Shown one piece after another: positions 60,201 to 64,000 of a stretch of 64,000 nucleotides of DNA. Where the stretch lies: assembly GCF_013364215.1 (NCBI RefSeq), contig NZ_CP054923.1:4774001-4838000 (forward strand), given 5' to 3'. The stretch is from Verrucosispora sp. NA02020. Lineage in GTDB: Bacteria; Actinomycetota; Actinomycetes; Mycobacteriales; Micromonosporaceae. A model generated the notes under the pieces. It did no database searches and was not told the DNA's origin. It saw only the letters and a program-made list of their open reading frames with translations. The translations under genes and the position numbers were made by a program. How positions within the stretch are numbered: the stretch's first letter is position 1; each line of letters begins with the position of its first letter.

Positions 60201-61751
60201 TCACTCGGCGGGCACGAAAGCCTGCCGACGGCGTTCGGTGCGCCGCCGTAGTGTGACGGCGACCAGCAGGGCCGTACCCGCCATCAGCACGGCGCTGGCC
60301 ACAGCGGCCAGCCGGAACCCGTGCACGAACGCCTCCCGCGCGGCGGCGAGGAGCCGCTCGCCGACCTCGGCGGGCAGGCGGTCGCCGGCGGCCAGCGCGG
60401 CGGTGAGGTTGTCCCGCGCGGCGGTCGCCTCCGGACCGGCCTCGGCGGGGACCGCGGTGGCCATGTCGTGCCGGTAGACCGCGGTGATCAGGCTGCCGAG
60501 CAGCGCGATGCCGAAGGCGCCGCCGAGTTGCGGCGCCGTGGCGGAGATCGCCGCCGCCGCGCCGGCCCGCTGCGGTGGTGCGGCTCCGACGACCATGTCG
60601 GTGGCGAGCGCCATCATCGGCCCCAGTCCGGCGGAGACGACGACCGCCCCGGTCACCAGAATCGCCAGTCCGCCGACCTCGACCTGGGTGAGCAGGCCGT
60701 AGCCGACCGCGGCGAGCGCCAGACCGGTCGCGGTGACCGTGGCCGGGTCGACCCGGCGGGCGATCCGGGGGGCCAGCGTGGACCCGACGATCACGCCGAC
60801 GGCCGAGGGCGCGGTCCACATGCCCGCCGCCAGCGGGGACAGGCCCTGCACCAGTTGCAGGTACTGCGCGATGGCGAGGTTGGATCCCCACAGGACGAAG
60901 ATGCCGAGCGCCAGGGTGGTGGCGGCGACGGTGAGTCGGCGGTCGGCGAAGAGCCCGAGGTCCAGGAACGGGTCGGTTCGGCCGCGCTGCCGCCGGACGA
61001 ACAGCACGGCGGCGGCGAGGCCCGCCACGACCGCCAGCAGCGACGTCGGGTGCACGCCGTCGGCGGCGATCCGCTTGAGCCCGTACACCACCGGCAGCAC
61101 CGCACCGAGCGAGAGCAGCGCGCTGAACAGGTCCAACCGGCCGGTGGCGGCGCGGCGCTCGGGCAGCAGCGCCGGCCCCACCGCCAGCAGCACCAGCATC
61201 ACCGGTACGCCGAGCAGGAACACCGAGCCCCACCAGAACCGCTCCAGCAGCCACCCGCCGACCAGCGGTCCGACCGCCGTACCGCCGGAGACGCTGGCGA
61301 TCACGACCCCGATCGCCACCGCCCGCTGTCGTGCGTCGACGAACATCACCGTCACCAGGGAGAGGATGGCCGGCATCAGCGTCGAGCCGGCGACCCCCAT
61401 CAACGCCCGGGCGACGATCAGCAGTTCCACGGTGGGGGCGTACGCCGCGGCCACCGAGGCGACGCCGTAGCCGGCGGCGCCGAGCAGCAGCATTCGTCGT
61501 CGTCCGATGCGGTCGCCCCACACGCCCATGGTGATCAAAGAGCCGGCGAGCAGGAAGGCGTAGACGTCGACGATCCACAGCAGCTCGGTGCTGCTGGCCG
61601 AGAGGTCCCGGCCGATCGTCGGTAACGCCAGGTGCGTCACGGTCAGTTCCAGCGAGGCGAGCAGGGCCGGCAGGGCGAGCACTACGAGCCCGTACCACTC
61701 CCGCCGTCCCGCCACACGGCGCGGCGGCGCCGCATCCATCGGGGTCGTCAT
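60201..61751 (-). CDS. DHA2-family MFS multidrug exporter
   Basis: A 516-residue transporter with about fourteen hydrophobic helices, matching EmrB/QacA proteins. Typical motifs are DVYAFLLAGSLITMGVWGDRIGRRRMLL (loop 2-3) and LVGGWLLERFWWGSVFLLGVP. It probably expels cationic or aromatic drugs with the proton gradient. The promoter at 61759-61789 has a MerR-type 19-base spacer, and its start point would coincide with the ATG. The mRNA may therefore be leaderless and ligand-induced. No MerR gene is nearby. Confidence 0.92.
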   Translation of the reverse strand: MTTPMDAAPPRRVAGRREWYGLVVLALPALLASLELTVTHLALPTIGRDLSASSTELLWIVDVYAFLLAGSLITMGVWGDRIGRRRMLLLGAAGYGVASVAAAYAPTVELLIVARALMGVAGSTLMPAILSLVTVMFVDARQRAVAIGVVIASVSGGTAVGPLVGGWLLERFWWGSVFLLGVPVMLVLLAVGPALLPERRAATGRLDLFSALLSLGAVLPVVYGLKRIAADGVHPTSLLAVVAGLAAAVLFVRRQRGRTDPFLDLGLFADRRLTVAATTLALGIFVLWGSNLAIAQYLQLVQGLSPLAAGMWTAPSAVGVIVGSTLAPRIARRVDPATVTATGLALAAVGYGLLTQVEVGGLAILVTGAVVVSAGLGPMMALATDMVVGAAPPQRAGAAAAISATAPQLGGAFGIALLGSLITAVYRHDMATAVPAEAGPEATAARDNLTAALAAGDRLPAEVGERLLAAAREAFVHGFRLAAVASAVLMAGTALLVAVTLRRRTERRRQAFVPAE

Positions 61752-61758
61752 GGAGCCG

Positions 61759-61789
61759 AGCTTCCGACCTCAACCGAACTTCAGGTCAA
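61759..61789 (-). promoter_or_regulatory. MerR-type promoter of the exporter gene
   Basis: On the minus strand TTGACC (61789-61784) and GAAGCT (61764-61759) are 19 bases apart. The imperfect palindrome GACCTGAA-GTTCGG-TTGAGGTC (61766-61787) fills the spacer. Long spacers with such palindromes are typical of MerR/SoxR-class activators. Confidence 0.6.
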
Positions 61790-61828
61790 GCGGATTCGCG
61801 GCGTGCCCGAGCCACGCCGCGAATCCGC
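61790..61828 (-). terminator. Perfect hairpin after the FtsX-type gene
   Basis: GCGGATTCGCGGCGTG and CACGCCGCGAATCCGC pair perfectly across seven bases, immediately downstream of the permease stop and just upstream of the exporter promoter. It likely isolates the two units. Confidence 0.75.
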
Positions 61829-61842
61829 CGGGTCGCTGACGA

Positions 61843-64000
61843 CTATTCGCTGCGTAGCCCCTCGGCCCGGGTCAACCGCCACAGCAGTGGCAGGCTGGCG
61901 GCGGTGACCACGAGCACCAGCACCGCGGCGGTGCCGGACACCCCGGCGATCGCCCCCCAGTTGACGCCGACGGCGATGCCGGCGACCGACTGGAGCAGGG
62001 CCGCCACCGCGCTTCCGGTCACGACCGCCAACAGCATGCCCAACGAGACCGGGATCGCCACCTGATAGAGCACCGACCCGGAGAGGCTGCGGCGGCGCGC
62101 GCCGAACGCACTGAGCACCGCCAACGGCCGCCGCCGCTCGCGCAGCTGTTCGAGGATGTTGACCAGCATGCTCGCGCCGATGACCAGCAGCAGGACGACC
62201 GCGCCGATCTGGAGCGCCTGCTGGTAACCGGCCAGCACCGAGGAGGTACGGCGTTCCTCGAACGTCTGCACGACCGCCGTCGGGTCCACCCTCGCGACGG
62301 TGTTGCGCAACCGCTCCACCACGTCCCGGTCGGCCGGGTCGTACGCGACGAGCACGCTGCTCGGGTTGACCGGCGGCACCTCCACCGCGCCCGGGGTGAG
62401 CAGGAAGTCCGCCACGACCAGCGTGGAGTACTGCCGCACCGTGGGGACCTCGGCCGGCACCGTCCAGCGGATCGGTGTGCCGTCGTCGTCGAAGGTGAGC
62501 GTGGTGCCCGCAGCCGTCGACGCGCCACCAGGGCCGGCGAAGCTGTCACCGTCGGCACAGGTGGGCAGCTCGGCGTACTGGCGCAGGGCCACGCAGTCGG
62601 CGATGTAGACCCGATGGACCTGTGCCGCGTCCGGGGCGGTGCCCAGGTCCGCCACCCCGCTGGTGGCCCGCACCCCGACCGTGTCGGCCAGCGCCTCGGC
62701 CCAGGTCCGCGCGGGACCGTCGGGCACGCCCGGCTCATAGACGAAGACCACGGCCTGGAAGTCGTCGTCGGGACTCAGGTCGCTCGCACTGTGCGTCTGC
62801 GCCGCGCCGAGCACTCCCTGCACGGCGATCACGCCGGCCACCGACACCGCGATACCGGAGACGGCGCGGACCGCGGTGTCGCTGTCCAGTTGCAACCGGC
62901 GGACCGCGAGCTGCCACGCGACGCCGCCGCCACCCAGCCGCCGCACCGTCGCCTGCACCAGCCACGGCAGCAGCAGGACGACCCCGACCAGCAGCAGCGT
63001 CGCCCCGGCGGCGAGTTGCAGCTCCACCAGCAGGCCGCCGGCCTGCTCGGGGAGACCGCCGACCAGCGGGTAGAGCAGGAGGAGTCCGACCAGTGACGGC
63101 AGTGGCCGCCACCAGAACCGACGATGACGCGCGCTGCCGCGCCGGACCACGCCGAGCGGCTCGATCACCACCCGCCGCAGCGCGGAGAGGGTGACCAGGA
63201 CCGCGACGGTCGGCACCAGCACCACGACCAGCAGCGCCAACCCGGGTACCGGACGCATGTCGGCGGCGAAGAAGCTGAACCCGGGTGGCAGCAGGTCGCC
63301 GGCCACCCCACGGACGCCGACGAATCCGACCGCCCCGAGCGCCAACCCGAGCACCGCGCCGACGAGGCTCTCCCCCGCCGCCACCCGCCGGGTCATCGCG
63401 CTGTCCGCGCCGACCAGCCGGATCGCGGCGAGCTGGCGGTCGCGGGCCTCGCTGCCGAACCGCACCGCCGTGCTCACGAAGATCATCACCGGCAGCAGCA
63501 GGACCACCAGGCCCAGCACGCCCAGCACCAGCAGCACCGGGGGCACTCCCCCGGACTCCTGCGGGCCGTCACCGCCGTACGCGGCGATCCGCCGGGCACC
63601 GAGGGACTCCTCGTCCACCTGCTCCGAGTTCAGGTAGAAGAGTCGTTCACCCGGGCCGGCCAGCCCGTCGGGGCCGATGGTGCCGACCACCCGGCCGCCC
63701 CACCGCTCCCGCAGCAGCGCGCCGTCGGGCGAGTCGAGCACTGCGGCCAGGGCCGGCGAGACGACCATCTCCCCCGGCGCCAACCGGCGGTCGACACCGG
63801 GGGGCAGCGGCGACCGCTCCCCCTCGGGCCGCACCAGCCAGCCGTTGACGTCGGTGCCCCGGTAGCGCGACTCCACATCCACGGTCAGCAGGGTCTCCGG
63901 CCCGGGTGCGGACACCGCCGGGCCCGGCAGGCGGGCCGCCTCCCGGTCGCCGCGCGCGGCGACCAGTGTGGGCAGGGCGGCGGCGGTCAGCAGCAGCACC
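61843..64000 (-). CDS. FtsX-type ABC transporter permease (5' end cut by window)
   Basis: At least 718 residues; the N-terminus lies beyond the right edge. The visible part contains two FtsX/MacB-like membrane blocks. The first (VPPVLLVLGVLGLVVLLLPV, then RFGSEARDRQLAAIRLVGAD) and the last (GAVVLLLVIGASMLVNILEQ, then RERRRPLAVLSAFGARRRSL) each contain the conserved coupling region. A large extracytoplasmic domain precedes each block, one with two Cys (IADCVALRQYAELPTCADG). It resembles permeases of BceAB or MacB-like systems for antimicrobial peptide resistance or lipoprotein export. A cognate ATPase gene is expected just outside. Confidence 0.88.
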   Translation of the reverse strand, partial: VLLLTAAALPTLVAARGDREAARLPGPAVSAPGPETLLTVDVESRYRGTDVNGWLVRPEGERSPLPPGVDRRLAPGEMVVSPALAAVLDSPDGALLRERWGGRVVGTIGPDGLAGPGERLFYLNSEQVDEESLGARRIAAYGGDGPQESGGVPPVLLVLGVLGLVVLLLPVMIFVSTAVRFGSEARDRQLAAIRLVGADSAMTRRVAAGESLVGAVLGLALGAVGFVGVRGVAGDLLPPGFSFFAADMRPVPGLALLVVVLVPTVAVLVTLSALRRVVIEPLGVVRRGSARHRRFWWRPLPSLVGLLLLYPLVGGLPEQAGGLLVELQLAAGATLLLVGVVLLLPWLVQATVRRLGGGGVAWQLAVRRLQLDSDTAVRAVSGIAVSVAGVIAVQGVLGAAQTHSASDLSPDDDFQAVVFVYEPGVPDGPARTWAEALADTVGVRATSGVADLGTAPDAAQVHRVYIADCVALRQYAELPTCADGDSFAGPGGASTAAGTTLTFDDDGTPIRWTVPAEVPTVRQYSTLVVADFLLTPGAVEVPPVNPSSVLVAYDPADRDVVERLRNTVARVDPTAVVQTFEERRTSSVLAGYQQALQIGAVVLLLVIGASMLVNILEQLRERRRPLAVLSAFGARRRSLSGSVLYQVAIPVSLGMLLAVVTGSAVAALLQSVAGIAVGVNWGAIAGVSGTAAVLVLVVTAASLPLLWRLTRAEGLRSE

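Overview
The window is high-GC DNA with dense third-position G/C, frequent GTG starts and many ATGA/GTGA stop-start overlaps. It contains no rRNA, tRNA, CRISPR array or insertion sequence that I can see. Gene content points to a filamentous actinomycete: DUF574 methyltransferase, DUF2470 proteins, a DivIVA-like/GntR cassette, secreted polysaccharide-degrading enzymes with CBMs. Short interspersed hairpins with an AAGGAAGGG core match my memory of Micromonospora/Salinispora genomes. I therefore infer a member of the Micromonosporaceae. No database search was possible, so family calls rest on motifs, lengths and context.

Layout. (1) 1-13.5 kb is a pectin/uronate utilisation locus. A LacI regulator, sugar-binding lipoprotein and permease (minus strand) diverge from dehydrogenase, uxaC, fuconate-dehydratase-like enolase, uxuB-type reductase, second dehydrogenase and two secreted pectate lyases. 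Two LacI-type operators sit in the divergent promoter region. (2) 13.5-22 kb is accessory in character. It holds repeats, an SF1 helicase, a two-gene operon made of a caspase-like/GAF-like/EAL fusion plus a 107-residue partner, a GntR/DivIVA-like cassette with a small degenerate reading frame, and a DUF559-type protein. (3) 22-29 kb holds an HD hydrolase, a MarR-controlled monooxygenase/membrane protein/multicopper oxidase operon, a DUF574 methyltransferase and membrane proteins. (4) 29-35 kb holds a CBM2-linked feruloyl/PHB-type esterase, an aldo/keto reductase-TetR operon and a secreted subtilase. (5) 34-45 kb holds paired lipoproteins, a NarL-type two-component system, a P-loop kinase-like gene, a lipoprotein, and a divergent MFS/ArsR pair.

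(6) At 45.0-45.2 kb lies a chimeric scar made of the 3' end of the copper-resistance-like gene at 46.5 kb and the 5' end of the lipoprotein gene at 42.6 kb. (7) 45-55.6 kb holds a second MFS gene, a large CopC-containing membrane protein, two DUF2470 genes divergent from a stand-alone ribosomal protein S4 across one iron-box-like palindrome, a three-gene membrane operon, and a LemA/DUF2207 pair. (8) 55.8-64 kb holds NAD synthetase, an extended cold-shock protein, a metallophosphoesterase, a membrane protein, a DHA2-type exporter with a MerR-type promoter, and a truncated FtsX permease.

The strongest candidate for an undescribed system is the caspase-EAL fusion with its small partner (16756-19247). 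It resembles the caspase/EACC1-type conflict systems of multicellular bacteria, but carries a cyclic-di-GMP phosphodiesterase-like domain with its catalytic residues intact.
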